Below are positions 51,229 through 61,104 of a DNA stretch of 64,000 nucleotides, piece by piece. The stretch lies in contig NZ_JIAN01000006.1 of the NCBI RefSeq assembly GCF_000688475.1, forward strand, positions 372,001 through 436,000, given 5' to 3'. The number at the start of each line of letters is the position of its first letter. The first letter of the stretch is position 1. The notes beneath the pieces are model-generated. The model saw only the letters and a list, made by a program, of their open reading frames with translations. It searched no databases and was not told the DNA's origin. Origin of the DNA: Cellulomonas sp. URHE0023 (GTDB lineage Bacteria; Actinomycetota; Actinomycetes; Actinomycetales; Cellulomonadaceae). Made by a program: the position numbers and the translations under genes.

Positions 51229-53136
51229 TCACGCGACCGGCTGCCGGCCCCGGACGAGCAGGTGCTGCCGGAAGAACGCCGCGAGCTCGTCGGTGGCGTC
51301 CAGCGGCAGGACGGCCGCCACGTACTGGTCGGGCCGGACGACCACGACGCACCCCCGGCGATCCACGCCTCGCAGCTCGAAGATGTCCTCGTCCGGGTGC
51401 GTCGCGAACACCTTCTCGTAGTCGACGAGCCGGAAGGGCCCGGTCCGAGGACGGAAGAGGTCCGGCACGGCCGAGTCGTCCACGTCGACGTGGCGCTGCT
51501 GGTAGACGACCTTGAGGTCGAGGACGCTGTCCCGCTCCTCCCCCTCGGGCGTGTGCGCGAGCACGGGCGACTCCGGCGCCTCACTCATCCACTGGGCCCA
51601 GGCCGACAGCGCGGAGGTCTCCCCGGCGGGCGCGGCGTCGGCGAACGCGTACACGCGCCACCGGCCGTCGGCCCGGTGCTGGTGGCCCAGCTGCAGGGGG
51701 TTCGCGTCGGCGACCCGCACGACGGCCGCTGACGTGAACCGTTTCCCGACAGGGAAGCCGGGGGCGAGCGCCTGGTGGGTGGGTTCGGCGACGAGCACCG
51801 ACGGCGGGTACTGCGTCATGAAGCCGAACAGGAACTCGGTGGTCTGCACGTAGAAGTCGGCGAGCTCGGACGGGTCGTCGAGCTCGTCGGGCTTCTTCGC
51901 CATGAGCGAGGACCACTGCTTGTCGAAGTCGATGAGGTTCTGCGCGATGACCTGGCGCTCGGCAGAGTAGGTCGCCAGCAGGCTCTCCGGGCTGCGGCCC
52001 GAGACCACGTAGCCCAGCTTCCAGCCGAGGTTGAACCCGTCCTGCATGGACACGTTCATGCCCTGACCGGCCTTGGCGCTGTGGGTGTGGCAGGCGTCGC
52101 CCTCGATGAACACGCGCGGGGTGCGCACGCCGACCTCGTCGAGCGGGACGTCGTCGAACCGGTCGGTGACCCGGTGGCCCACCTCGTAGACGCTGTGCCA
52201 CGCGACGTCCTTCACGTCCAGCGTGTAGGGGTGCAGGATCGCGTTCGCGTGGGCGACGATCTGCTCGACGGTCGTGCTGCGCAACGCGTCGTGGTTCTCG
52301 GGCCGCGCCTCGCCCAGGTCCACGTACATGCGGAAGAGCTGGCCGCCCTCCCTCGGGATGAGCAGGATGCTGCCGCCCGAACCCGACTGGATCGCGCACT
52401 TGCGACGGATGTCCGGGAAGTCGGTGACGGCGAGCACGTCCATGACGCCCCATGCGTGGGCCGCGCTGCCACCCGTGGCCGTGCAGCCGATGGCTCGGCG
52501 CACGCCGCTGTGCGCACCGTCCGCGCCGACGACGTACTTCGCGCGGACGACCTTCTCCTGTCCGGCGTCGGCACCCGACGTCCGCACCAGGTGGACGGTG
52601 ACCGGGCGCTCGCCGCCGGTCGCGATCTCGAGGTCGCGGAACTCGTAGCCGAAGTCGGGCGTCATCCGGGTCGGCGCGTTCGCCATGAACTCCGCGAAGT
52701 AGTCGAGCACTCGCGCCTGGTTGACGTACAGGTGGGGGAACTCGCTGATCCCGGACGGGTCGTCAGGGGTCCGCTCCCCGCGGACGATCCTCGTCGGGTC
52801 GGCCGGGTCCGGGTGCCAGAAGCAGATCTCCATCACGCGGTACGACTCCTCGGCGATCCTGCCCGCGAACCCGAAGGCCTGGAACGTCTCGACGCTGCGC
52901 GGCTGGATCCCGTCCGCCTGGCCGATCGCCAGCCGTCCCTCGCGGCGGTCGATGATCCGCGTGGTGATGCCCGGGAACTGCGACAGCTGTGCGGCGGTGA
53001 TCATGCCGGCTGGTCCCGTGCCGACGACCAGCACGTCGACCTCGTCGGGGAGCTCGTCGGGCCGGTCGATCCCGACGCCTGCCGCGGGCTCGACGCGCGG
53101 GTTGCCCGAGACGTAGCCGTGGTGGTGGAACTGCAT
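51229..53136 (-). CDS. FAD-dependent phenol hydroxylase (PheA/TfdB/3-hydroxybenzoate family)
   Basis: A 635-aa class A flavoprotein monooxygenase. VDVLVVGTGPAGM (FAD Rossmann, about residues 33-45), YVVGADGAHSGVRRAIG (DG motif) and VFIEGDACHTHSAKAGQGMN (GD motif). The C-terminal 170 residues are a thioredoxin-like fold (GVDRRGCVVVVRPDQYVA). This size and domain order match phenol 2-monooxygenase and 3-hydroxybenzoate 4-hydroxylase. In this cluster, ortho-hydroxylation of 4-hydroxyphenylacetate to homoprotocatechuate is inferred. ATG 53136. It is divergent from the ThDP decarboxylase, with a shared palindromic promoter region. Confidence 0.88.
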   Translation of the reverse strand: MQFHHHGYVSGNPRVEPAAGVGIDRPDELPDEVDVLVVGTGPAGMITAAQLSQFPGITTRIIDRREGRLAIGQADGIQPRSVETFQAFGFAGRIAEESYRVMEICFWHPDPADPTRIVRGERTPDDPSGISEFPHLYVNQARVLDYFAEFMANAPTRMTPDFGYEFRDLEIATGGERPVTVHLVRTSGADAGQEKVVRAKYVVGADGAHSGVRRAIGCTATGGSAAHAWGVMDVLAVTDFPDIRRKCAIQSGSGGSILLIPREGGQLFRMYVDLGEARPENHDALRSTTVEQIVAHANAILHPYTLDVKDVAWHSVYEVGHRVTDRFDDVPLDEVGVRTPRVFIEGDACHTHSAKAGQGMNVSMQDGFNLGWKLGYVVSGRSPESLLATYSAERQVIAQNLIDFDKQWSSLMAKKPDELDDPSELADFYVQTTEFLFGFMTQYPPSVLVAEPTHQALAPGFPVGKRFTSAAVVRVADANPLQLGHQHRADGRWRVYAFADAAPAGETSALSAWAQWMSEAPESPVLAHTPEGEERDSVLDLKVVYQQRHVDVDDSAVPDLFRPRTGPFRLVDYEKVFATHPDEDIFELRGVDRRGCVVVVRPDQYVAAVLPLDATDELAAFFRQHLLVRGRQPVA

Positions 53137-53173
53137 GAGACCGACTCCCCTGACGCCGATGTCGAGGTTGACG

Positions 53174-53187
53174 GATCGTATACTATC
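53174..53187. promoter_or_regulatory. Palindromic operator overlapping divergent -10 elements
   Basis: GATCGTATACTATC is nearly palindromic (GAT-x-GTATAC-x-ATC). It holds TATACT (plus) and, on the other strand, TAGTAT, both plausible -10 elements for the divergent genes. ATxGTATACxAT is a typical site for GntR regulators of the FCD type; the GntR gene at the end of this cluster could bind here. Confidence 0.55.
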
Positions 53188-53236
53188 GCCCTGGGCCGCA
53201 ACGACGCGGTCGACCTGGTCCGGGAGGCCCCGCTCG

Positions 53237-54883
53237 ATGCCCACGGTTTCCGCACACGTCGCCGTGACGCTCGCCGCCCACGTCGACCACGTGTTCGGGG
53301 TGATGGGAAACGGCAACGCGTACTTCCTGGACGCACTGGCGTGCCAGACCGACGCGCGTTTCGTCCCGGTGCGGCACGAGGCGGGCGCCGTCGTGGCCGC
53401 CGACGCCTTCCACCGGACCTCCGGCAGGCTCGCCGCGGCGACGACGACGTACGGGGCCGGGTTCACCAACACGCTCACCGCCCTCGCCGAGGCCGTGCAG
53501 GCGCACGTGCCGCTCGTCCTCGTCGTCGGGGACGAGCCGACCTCGGGGCCGCGCCCCTGGGACGTCGACCAGATCGCGATGGCCTCGGCGGTCGGTGCCC
53601 GGACCTACACCGTGGGGCGAGCGGACGCCGCCGCCACGACCGTCATCGCGGTCGAGCACGCGCTGACCTACCGGGTGCCCACGGTGCTCGCCATCCCCTA
53701 CGACGTCGCGATCTTGGACACCGGGCCGATACCCGAGACGCCGGTCCCCCGCCTGCCGGCGCCGCTCGCCGTGCGCGGGCAGTTCGCAGGCGGCGTCATC
53801 CGTGAGATCACGACGGCCCTGGCCACCGCCCGTCGCCCGCTGCTCCTGGCCGGACGCGGCGCGTGGGTGGCAGGCGCGGGCGAGGCGCTCGGAGCGATCG
53901 CCGACGCCACCGGTGCGCTGACGACCACGACCGCACTCGGACGCGGCGTCTTCCCCCGGACCGAGTTCGACCTCGGCGTCGCCGGTGGGTTCGGTGCTCG
54001 GGAGGCCATGGCACTGGTCCGGGAGGCCGACGTCGCGGTCGTCGTCGGCGCCTCCCTCAACCAGTTCACGATGCGGTTCGGCGACCTCTTCTCACCGGGC
54101 TGCCGGGTGTTCCAGGTCGACGTCGCGCCCGCGGCGACCCACCCGCACGTCGGCGGGTACGTCCGCGGAGATGCCACGGTCGTCGCGTGCGCGATCCTCG
54201 ACGGGCTCCAGGGTGCGACCCCCAGCGGGTGGCGCGAGAGCGTCGACGTGGCGGCTGCACGACGGCACGAGCCCGGGGACGGTCACGCACCCGACGGGCG
54301 GCTCGACCCGCGTTCCGCGGCCGCCCGTCTCGGCGAGCTGCTCCCCGAGGACCGTGTAGTGGTCTCGGACGGCGGCCACTTCCTCGGCTGGTCGAACATG
54401 TACTGGCCCGTCACGGCACCGGACCGGATGGTGATGGTCGGCACCGCGTTCCAGGCGATCGGGCTCGGCTTCCCGAGCATGGTGGGCGCGGCGCTCGCCC
54501 GCCCCGACGCCACGGTCGTCCTCACGACGGGTGACGGCGGCGGCCTCATGGCTCTGTCCGACCTGGAGTCGGCGGTCCGGGTCGCGTCCGGGCGTGGCAT
54601 CGCGGTGGTGTGGAACGACGGGGCGTACAGCGCCGAGATGCACCTCTACGGGCGCAAGGGCCTGGCCAGGGAGCCGATGCTCATCCCCGACGTCGACTTC
54701 GCCGGCGTGGCCACCGCGCTCGGCGCGCAGGGCGTCGTCGTCCGCTCGACGCAGGACCTGGAGGCACTCACGGCCTGGCGCGCCCGCCCTGTCACCGAGC
54801 GCCCTTTCCTGCTCCTCGACCTGCGGATCTCCGGCACCGTGGTCGCGCCCTTCTGGGAGGAGATCACCCGGGCGAGCGGCTGA
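53237..54883 (+). CDS. ThDP-dependent 2-oxo-acid decarboxylase (phenylpyruvate/benzoylformate type)
   Basis: A 548-aa enzyme of the acetolactate-synthase/decarboxylase family. The activating Glu is E48 in VPVRHEAGAVVAADAF. The middle domain (residues about 190-310) has no clear FAD site. The ThDP motif is VVLTTGDGGGLMALSDLESA with WNDGAYSAEMHLYG about 30 residues on. In this setting, decarboxylation of 4-hydroxyphenylpyruvate to 4-hydroxyphenylacetaldehyde is a fair inference; benzoylformate or sulfo-acid decarboxylation are alternatives. ATG 53237; the ribosome site is weak (GGGAGG, 11 nt). Leads the plus-strand run to hpaE and hpaD. Confidence 0.8.
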   Translation: MPTVSAHVAVTLAAHVDHVFGVMGNGNAYFLDALACQTDARFVPVRHEAGAVVAADAFHRTSGRLAAATTTYGAGFTNTLTALAEAVQAHVPLVLVVGDEPTSGPRPWDVDQIAMASAVGARTYTVGRADAAATTVIAVEHALTYRVPTVLAIPYDVAILDTGPIPETPVPRLPAPLAVRGQFAGGVIREITTALATARRPLLLAGRGAWVAGAGEALGAIADATGALTTTTALGRGVFPRTEFDLGVAGGFGAREAMALVREADVAVVVGASLNQFTMRFGDLFSPGCRVFQVDVAPAATHPHVGGYVRGDATVVACAILDGLQGATPSGWRESVDVAAARRHEPGDGHAPDGRLDPRSAAARLGELLPEDRVVVSDGGHFLGWSNMYWPVTAPDRMVMVGTAFQAIGLGFPSMVGAALARPDATVVLTTGDGGGLMALSDLESAVRVASGRGIAVVWNDGAYSAEMHLYGRKGLAREPMLIPDVDFAGVATALGAQGVVVRSTQDLEALTAWRARPVTERPFLLLDLRISGTVVAPFWEEITRASG

Positions 54884-54976
54884 CCCGCCGCTCCACATCG
54901 CTCGCCGCCACCTCAGCCACGAGCACTCACGACGAGGCGCCGGCTCGGCGCGACGACCCACCCCAGGAGGCGACAC

Positions 54977-56494
54977 ATGGTGGAGACCAAGGTGACAGCC
55001 CAGCGACACCTGCCCGCCGACCTTCCCGACCGCATCCAGCACTACGTGGGCGGCGAGAACGTCGACTCCGCGGACGGTGCGACGTTCCCCGTCCTGGACC
55101 CGGCCTCGAACGAGACCTACCTGCATGCTGCGGCCGGCAAGCGGGTCGACGTCGACCGGGCCGTCGCTGCGGCGCGGCGAGCGTTCGACGACGGTCCGTG
55201 GCCTCGGCTCCTGCCCCGCGAGCGCTCGCGCACCCTGCACCGCGTCGCCGACATCGTCGAGTCGCGCGACACCCGGCTCGCGGAGCTCGAGAGCTTCGAC
55301 TCGGGCCTGCCGATCACCCAGGCGCTCGGCCAGGCCCGCCGCGCCGCCGAGAACTTCCGGTTCTTCGCGGACCTGGTCGTCGCTCAGGCCGACGACGCCT
55401 ACAAGGTGCCGGGACGGCAGATCAACTACGTCAACCGCAAGCCGATCGGCGTCGCCGGGCTGATCACGCCGTGGAACACGCCGTTCATGCTCGAGTCGTG
55501 GAAGCTCGGACCTGCGCTCGCCACGGGCAACACGGTCGTGCTGAAGCCGGCCGAGTTCACACCGCTCTCGGCTTCCCTGTGGGCCGGGATCTTCCAGGAG
55601 GCCGGCCTGCCGCCGGGCGTCTTCAACCTCGTCCACGGGCTCGGCGAGGAGGCGGGTGACGCACTCGTCAGGCACCCGGACGTGCCGCTGATCTCGTTCA
55701 CGGGCGAGAGCCGGACCGGCCAGACGATCTTCGCGAACGCGGCACCGCACCTGAAGGGCCTCTCGATGGAGCTCGGGGGCAAGTCCCCCGCCGTGGTGTT
55801 CGCCGACGCCGACCTCTCCGCGGCGATCGACGCGACGATCTTCGGGGTGTTCTCGCTCAACGGCGAGCGGTGCACGGCCGGCAGCCGGATCCTCGTCCAG
55901 CGCGAGGTCTACGACGAGTTCGTCGAGCGCTACGCCGCCCAGGCGGCTCGGGTCGTCGTCGGTCCCCCGCACGAGGCACGGACCGAGGTCGGGGCGCTGG
56001 TGCACCCGGAGCACTACGACAAGGTCATGGGCTACATCGAGATCGGCCGGACCGAGGGTCGGCTCGTCGCCGGTGGTGGGCGACCCGAGGGCTTCCCGAC
56101 CGGCAACTACGTGGCCCCCACCGTCTTCGTCGACGTCGCCCCCGACGCCCGGATCTTCCAGGAGGAGATCTTCGGTCCGGTCGTCGCCATCACGCCGTTC
56201 GACACCGACGAGGACGCGCTCGCGCTCGCGAACGGTGTGAAGTACGGGCTGGCGGCCTACGTGTGGACGAACGACCTGCGACGGGCTCACACCTTCGCCC
56301 AGGCGGTCGAGGCAGGCATGGTGTGGCTCAACAGCAACAACGTCCGAGACCTGCGCACCCCGTTCGGTGGCGTCAAGGCGTCCGGTCTGGGCCACGAGGG
56401 CGGGTACCGCTCGATCGACTTCTACACCCACCAGCAGGCCGTGCACGTCACGCTCGGCGAGCCGCACAACCCCACCTTCGGGAAGGGACACTGA
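54977..56494 (+). CDS. hpaE: 5-carboxymethyl-2-hydroxymuconate semialdehyde dehydrogenase
   Basis: Oxidises the ring-cleavage product of homoprotocatechuate with NAD. A 505-aa ALDH. Catalytic Asn in GLITPWNTPFM, Glu in LSMELGGKSPAVVF and Cys in LNGERCTAGSRILVQ. FDSGLPITQALGQARRAAEN and FRFFADLVVAQADD are typical of the HpaE subfamily. The start ATG 54977 has a strong CAGGAGG. It is one base upstream of hpaD, which supports the assignment. Confidence 0.9.
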   Translation: MVETKVTAQRHLPADLPDRIQHYVGGENVDSADGATFPVLDPASNETYLHAAAGKRVDVDRAVAAARRAFDDGPWPRLLPRERSRTLHRVADIVESRDTRLAELESFDSGLPITQALGQARRAAENFRFFADLVVAQADDAYKVPGRQINYVNRKPIGVAGLITPWNTPFMLESWKLGPALATGNTVVLKPAEFTPLSASLWAGIFQEAGLPPGVFNLVHGLGEEAGDALVRHPDVPLISFTGESRTGQTIFANAAPHLKGLSMELGGKSPAVVFADADLSAAIDATIFGVFSLNGERCTAGSRILVQREVYDEFVERYAAQAARVVVGPPHEARTEVGALVHPEHYDKVMGYIEIGRTEGRLVAGGGRPEGFPTGNYVAPTVFVDVAPDARIFQEEIFGPVVAITPFDTDEDALALANGVKYGLAAYVWTNDLRRAHTFAQAVEAGMVWLNSNNVRDLRTPFGGVKASGLGHEGGYRSIDFYTHQQAVHVTLGEPHNPTFGKGH

Positions 56495-56495
56495 C

Positions 56496-57602
56496 GTGAA
56501 CGCGACGTCCGACCGCATCGCGACCCCGTCGTCCCCGCCGCCGGACATCCTGCGTGCCGCCTCCGTCGAGCTCGTCGTGACCGACCTCGCAGCGTCGCGG
56601 AGCTTCTACGTCGACGTGCTCGGCCTCGTCGTGACCGAGGAGGACGAACGCTGCGTCTACCTGCGCACCTATGAGGAGTTCATCCACCACAACCTCATCC
56701 TGCGTCTGGGTCCCGTCGCCGCTGTCGCTGCTCTGTCCTACCGCGTGCGCGCGCCCGACGACCTCGACCGGGCGGTCGCGTTCTACCGCGAGCTCGGGTG
56801 CCGGACCGAACGGCGGGCGGAGGGCTTCGTGACGGGCGTCGGGGACACCGTGCGAGTCGAGGACCCGCTCGGGTTCCCCTACGAGTTCTTCCACGACGTC
56901 CAGCACGTCGAGCGCCTCGCGTGGCGGTACGACCTGCACACGCCCGGCACCCTCGTGCGCCTGGACCACTTCAACCAGGTCACGCCGGACGTGCCGCGGG
57001 GTGTGCGGTACCTCGAGGACCTCGGGTTCCGAGTGACCGAGGACATCCAGGACGAGGAAGGCACCACCTACGCCGCGTGGATGCGCCGCAAGCCGACCGT
57101 CCATGACACCGCGCTGACCGGTGGGAACGGGCCGCGGTTCCACCACGTCGCGTTCGCGACCCACGAGAAGCACAACATCCTCGCGATCTGCGACAGGCTC
57201 GGTGCCCTGCGGCTGTCGGACCGGATCGAGCGGGGCCCTGGCCGCCACGGCGTGTCCAACGCGTTCTACCTGTACCTGCGCGACCCCGACGGGCACCGCG
57301 TGGAGATCTACACGCAGGACTACTACACGGGCGACCCGGACAACCCCGTCGTCACGTGGGACGTCCACGACAACCAGCGCCGAGACTGGTGGGGCAACCC
57401 CGTCGTGCCGTCCTGGTACACCGAGGCGTCCGTGGTCCTCGATCTGGACGGCGTCCCGCAGCCGGTCGTCGCACGCATCGACGCCAGCGAGATGGAGGTG
57501 ACGATCGGGGCCGACGGGTTCTCCTACACGCGGCCGCAGGATGCTCCCGACGAGCTCCCGAGCTGGAAGCAGGGCGAGTACAAGCTCGGGCACCAGCTCT
57601 GA
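56496..57602 (+). CDS. hpaD: 3,4-dihydroxyphenylacetate 2,3-dioxygenase (extradiol, VOC type)
   Basis: Cleaves homoprotocatechuate next to its hydroxyl pair. A 368-aa two-barrel extradiol dioxygenase that strongly resembles the Brevibacterium HPCD. Metal ligands H158 (VRLDHFNQV), H217 (RFHHVAFATH) and E270 (HRVEIYTQDYY) are present. The C-terminal lid GEYKLGHQL and NQRRDWWGNPVVPSWYTEAS are also kept. The start is GTG 56496 after GGAAGGG. Whether it uses Fe or Mn cannot be read from sequence. Confidence 0.95.
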   Translation: MNATSDRIATPSSPPPDILRAASVELVVTDLAASRSFYVDVLGLVVTEEDERCVYLRTYEEFIHHNLILRLGPVAAVAALSYRVRAPDDLDRAVAFYRELGCRTERRAEGFVTGVGDTVRVEDPLGFPYEFFHDVQHVERLAWRYDLHTPGTLVRLDHFNQVTPDVPRGVRYLEDLGFRVTEDIQDEEGTTYAAWMRRKPTVHDTALTGGNGPRFHHVAFATHEKHNILAICDRLGALRLSDRIERGPGRHGVSNAFYLYLRDPDGHRVEIYTQDYYTGDPDNPVVTWDVHDNQRRDWWGNPVVPSWYTEASVVLDLDGVPQPVVARIDASEMEVTIGADGFSYTRPQDAPDELPSWKQGEYKLGHQL

Positions 57603-57645
57603 CCGGCACCCTCGCACGCGTCTGGCGGCACGCCCCCGCCGGCGC

Positions 57646-59106
57646 TCACGTCTCGGTGGGCTGCGGTGCGTGGCGGTCGAGGAAGGCGTAGACCTCACGC
57701 GCGTCCACACCCGGGAACGCGCCGGTGGGCAGCGCCGTGAACACCTGCTGGTGGATCCGGGCGCTCGGCCAGGAGGCGTCCTGCCAGCGCGCTGTCGCCG
57801 ACGCGCGCGGGCGGCGGCAGCACGCCTCGTCGGGGCACGTCGACTGGTGCCGGTTCGTCGTGTCGCGCCCGCGGAACCACGTCGCCGAGGAGAACGGCAC
57901 CCCGATCGCGAGCGCCATCTGCCCGCTCGTGCCGGAACCCGTCTGCGTCGAGCACCAGAAGGTGCCGGCCGGGGTGTCCGTGTACTGGTAGGACTCGGAG
58001 GAGCGGTCGCGCAGCGCCAGAGCGCGTCGCACACCCCAGCTGCGGCACACCGGCTGGCCCTCGATCGCACCGGTCACGTCCGTCGGCAGCGGCAGGCCGT
58101 CGTTGGCGTACGCGCGGTAGATCGCGCCGTCGCCGCCGATCCGCAGGAAGTGGACCGGGATGCCGAGGTGGTGGGTCGCCAGGCTCGTGAAGCGCTGCGC
58201 GGCCGCCTCGTGCGTCACCCCGAACGCGTCGCGCAGGTCCTCGATCGCGAGGTCCTTCTCCTTCTTGTGCTGCTGGAGGTGCGCGACCGCGGCCGACTGC
58301 GGCATGAGGGCGCACGACGCGAAGTACGTGATCTCCATGCGCTGGCGCAGGAACTCGTCGTAGGAGGTCGGTCGCTCGTGCCCGAGCACCCGGTGCGCGA
58401 TGGCCTGCAGCGCGAGGGACCGTAGACCGTGCCCACCCGGGCTCGACGCCGGAGGCAGGTAGATCCGGCCGTTCGCGAGGTCGGTGATGGTGCGGGTCGA
58501 GCTCGGCAGGTCGTCGACGTACACGATCGCGAACCCGAGGTGCTCGGCCATCCGGGACACGGAGCGGTGCGTCAGCGCACCGGCCGTGTACCCCGCCTTG
58601 CGCGCCATGTCCTCGGCCAGCTTCTCGATCTCGGGCAGGTAGTTGTCCCGCGCCTGCCGTTCCAGGCGGATCTGCGTGTTCGCGCGTCGGGCCTCCTCGG
58701 GCGTCGCGACGGCCTCGAGGTCACGCCGGGCGAGCTCGGAGTGCAGGCCGACGAGCTGCTCGAGGACCGGCAGCGGCAGCGTCTTCCCGGGGCGCACCGC
58801 CGGCAGACCCAGCCGGTCGAACCCGGCCGAGTGCTGGGCACGGTCGAGCGCGATCTCCAGCGCTGCCCGCCGGGAGGGCGGTTCCGGGTTCAGGAAGTCC
58901 GTGACGCTGACGTCGAGGGCATCCGCGAGGCTGCGCAGCAGCGCGAGCCTGGGCTCGCGGCGGCCGTTCTCGATGAGCGAGAGCAGGCTCGGCGTGACGC
59001 CGACACGCCGACCCAGGTCGTCGAGGGTCAGTCCCTGGGCGGTACGCAGGTGCCGCAGGCGGCGCCCGATGGTCAGGGCGTCGGGCGAGCTCGGAAGGTC
59101 CAGCAT
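57646..59106 (-). CDS. RamB-like XRE regulator with ImmA/IrrE domain
   Basis: A 486-aa protein. N-terminal XRE helix-turn-helix (IGRRLRHLRTAQGLTLDDLG, VTPSLLSLIENGRREP). Then comes an ImmA/IrrE-type domain (ALQAIAHRVLGHERPTSYDE; the HEXXH is not intact, so proteolysis is doubtful). The C-terminal domain has a Cys-rich end (HQSTCPDEACCRRP) like the short-chain fatty-acyl regulators RamB/ScfR. Those respond to acetate, propionate or other acyl metabolites and control glyoxylate and gluconeogenic genes. The start ATG 59106 (59112 is the alternative). It is divergent from the PEP carboxykinase, its likely target. Confidence 0.88.
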   Translation of the reverse strand: MLDLPSSPDALTIGRRLRHLRTAQGLTLDDLGRRVGVTPSLLSLIENGRREPRLALLRSLADALDVSVTDFLNPEPPSRRAALEIALDRAQHSAGFDRLGLPAVRPGKTLPLPVLEQLVGLHSELARRDLEAVATPEEARRANTQIRLERQARDNYLPEIEKLAEDMARKAGYTAGALTHRSVSRMAEHLGFAIVYVDDLPSSTRTITDLANGRIYLPPASSPGGHGLRSLALQAIAHRVLGHERPTSYDEFLRQRMEITYFASCALMPQSAAVAHLQQHKKEKDLAIEDLRDAFGVTHEAAAQRFTSLATHHLGIPVHFLRIGGDGAIYRAYANDGLPLPTDVTGAIEGQPVCRSWGVRRALALRDRSSESYQYTDTPAGTFWCSTQTGSGTSGQMALAIGVPFSSATWFRGRDTTNRHQSTCPDEACCRRPRASATARWQDASWPSARIHQQVFTALPTGAFPGVDAREVYAFLDRHAPQPTET

Positions 59107-59116
59107 GAACATGGCC

Positions 59117-59180
59117 TTTCGTCAAGAAGTGCCATTCTTACACGCGTTTCCGCCGCACAGATCGGTTCTGCCTGACGAAA
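59117..59180. promoter_or_regulatory. Operator candidates between the RamB-like gene and pckG
   Basis: TTTCGTCA (59117-59124) and TGACGAAA (59173-59180) are perfect 8-bp arms 48 bp apart, flanking the divergent promoters. AAGAA-6-TTCTT (59124-59139) lies within. Both fit regulator sites allowing a loop or cooperative binding. The RamB-like protein is the most likely binder; not tested. Confidence 0.5.
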
Positions 59181-59235
59181 CATGGAGGCATCGACGAAGC
59201 CGGGCCGCCGGAGGCCCGCACAAGGAGACACCGAC

Positions 59236-61101
59236 ATGACCCTGCTGACCGAGTCCCGCGTCGTCCCCCAGACCCGCGCCATGACCCTTGCCGACGTCAC
59301 CGCCACCCGGGGCGACGTGCACGCCTGGGTCGACGCCGTCGCCGAGCTGACCCAGCCCGATGCGGTCGTGTGGTGCGACGGATCCGAGCGGGAGCGGCGC
59401 GCGCTCGTCGAGCGGATGGTGCACACCGGAACGCTGCTGCCGCTCGACCCCGACCTGCGGCCGGGCAGCTACCTGGCACGTTCGGACCCGGACGACGTCG
59501 CGCGCGTCGAGTCCCGCACGTTCATCTGCTCGTCGGACGAGTCGGACGCCGGCCCCACCAACAACTGGCGCGAGCCGTCAGCCATGCGCACCGAGCTCGA
59601 GCCGGTGTTCACCGGCAGCATGCGCGGCCGCACGATGTACGTCGTGCCCTTCTCGATGGGCCCGGTCGGCGGACCGCTGTCACGAGTGGGCGTGCAGGTC
59701 ACGGACTCCCCGTACGTCGTCGTCAGCATGCACGTGATGACCCGCGTGGGCCGCGCGGTGCTGGACCTGGTCGAGGCGGGCACCCCGTTCGTCCCGGCGG
59801 TGCACTCGGTGGGCGCACCCCTGCCGGACGGCCAGGCTGACGTGCCGTGGCCGTGCAACCCCACCAAGTACATCGCGCACTTCCCCGAGACCCGCGAGAT
59901 CTGGTCCTTCGGCTCCGGCTACGGCGGCAACGCGCTGCTGGGCAAGAAGTGCTTCGCGCTGCGCATCGCGTCCGTCATCGGCCGCGACGAGGGGTGGCTC
60001 GCGGAGCACATGCTGCTCGTGCGCCTGACGTCTCCGCAGGGACGCCGGTACCACGTGGCCGCCGCATTCCCCTCGGCCTGCGGCAAGACGAACCTCGCGA
60101 TGCTCGTGCCGACGCTCCCCGGGTGGCGCGTCGAGACGATCGGCGACGACATCGCGTGGCTGCGGCCCGGCGCCGACGGCTCGCTGCGCGCGATCAACCC
60201 CGAGGCCGGCTTCTTCGGCGTGGCTCCGGGGACCGGTCCGGCGACCAACCCGGCCGCGATCGAGACCCTGAGCCGGGACACGATCTTCACCAACGTCGCG
60301 CTGACGCCCGACGGTGACGTCTGGTGGGAGGGCCTGACGGCCGAGGCGCCCCCGCGGCTCGTCGACTGGACGGGCCGCGACTGGACGCCGGACTCCGGAC
60401 GCCCCGCCGCGCACCCCAACTCCCGGTTCACCGTCTCGGCCGCGCAGTGCCCCACCATCGCGGACGGCTGGGACGACCCCGAGGGCGTGGCGCTCGACGC
60501 GATCGTGTTCGGCGGCCGCCGGGCCACCAACGTGCCGCTCGTCGCCCAGGCGCAGAGCTGGGAGCACGGCGTCTTCATGGGAGCCACGATCTCGTCGGAG
60601 CGGACAGCCGCGGCCGAGGGCGTGGTCGGCGAGCTGCGTCGTGACCCGTTCGCGATGATGCCGTTCTGCGGCTACGACATGGCCGACCACTGGGCGCACT
60701 GGCTCCGGGTGGGCGCCGCGCTCGACGCCGACCGTCGCCCGCTCGTCTTCCAGGTCAACTGGTTCCGCAAGGACGACGACGGACGGTTCCTGTGGCCCGG
60801 GTTCGGCGAGAACTCCCGCGTCCTGGCGTGGATGGTCGAGCAGGTCGACCGGGCGCGCGGCGTGCGCACGGACGTCGGAGCGGTGGGCAGCCCGGTGGGC
60901 CTCCTCCCGGCGCCTGGAGCGCTGAACACGGACGGGCTCGGCCTCGACGACGCCACGCTGGCGCAGCTGTTCGACATCGACCCCGGCTCCTGGGCGCGCG
61001 AGGCCGACCTGACCGAGGAGTTCTTCGCGGTCTTCGGTGACCGGGTACCCGCCGCACTGCACGACCGGCTGGCCCAGCTGCGCGCGGCGCTCGAGCGCTG
61101 A
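59236..61101 (+). CDS. pckG: Phosphoenolpyruvate carboxykinase (GTP)
   Basis: Converts oxaloacetate plus GTP to PEP, the entry to gluconeogenesis. 621 aa, usual for the GTP class. [24 protein letters not shown] active-site loop, [13 protein letters not shown] with Mn ligands, the kinase-1a P-loop [13 protein letters not shown] and the GTP-specific NWFRKDDDG segment. The start is ATG 59236 with AAGGAG. An earlier in-frame ATG at 59182 has no ribosome site. It is followed by a GC-rich hairpin. Its presence among aromatic-degradation genes is unusual and suggests coordinated C4 handling. Confidence 0.95.
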   Translation: MTLLTESRVVPQTRAMTLADVTATRGDVHAWVDAVAELTQPDAVVWCDGSERERRALVERMVHTGTLLPLDPDLRPGSYLARSDPDDVARVESRTFICSSDESDAGPTNNWREPSAMRTELEPVFTGSMRGRTMYVVPFSMGPVGGPLSRVGVQVTDSPYVVVSMHVMTRVGRAVLDLVEAGTPFVPAVHSVGAPLPDGQADVPWPCNPTKYIAHFPETREIWSFGSGYGGNALLGKKCFALRIASVIGRDEGWLAEHMLLVRLTSPQGRRYHVAAAFPSACGKTNLAMLVPTLPGWRVETIGDDIAWLRPGADGSLRAINPEAGFFGVAPGTGPATNPAAIETLSRDTIFTNVALTPDGDVWWEGLTAEAPPRLVDWTGRDWTPDSGRPAAHPNSRFTVSAAQCPTIADGWDDPEGVALDAIVFGGRRATNVPLVAQAQSWEHGVFMGATISSERTAAAEGVVGELRRDPFAMMPFCGYDMADHWAHWLRVGAALDADRRPLVFQVNWFRKDDDGRFLWPGFGENSRVLAWMVEQVDRARGVRTDVGAVGSPVGLLPAPGALNTDGLGLDDATLAQLFDIDPGSWAREADLTEEFFAVFGDRVPAALHDRLAQLRAALER

Positions 61102-61104
61102 CCG

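Noticed and set aside
54092..56548. An 818-codon open frame on the minus strand antisense to the decarboxylase and hpaE
   Set aside because: High-GC shadow frame: the plus-strand proteins have clear motifs and ribosome sites, and this frame has none.
56448..58070. A 540-codon frame antisense to hpaD
   Set aside because: hpaD is unmistakable on the plus strand, and the antisense frame is low-complexity Arg/Asp/Val.
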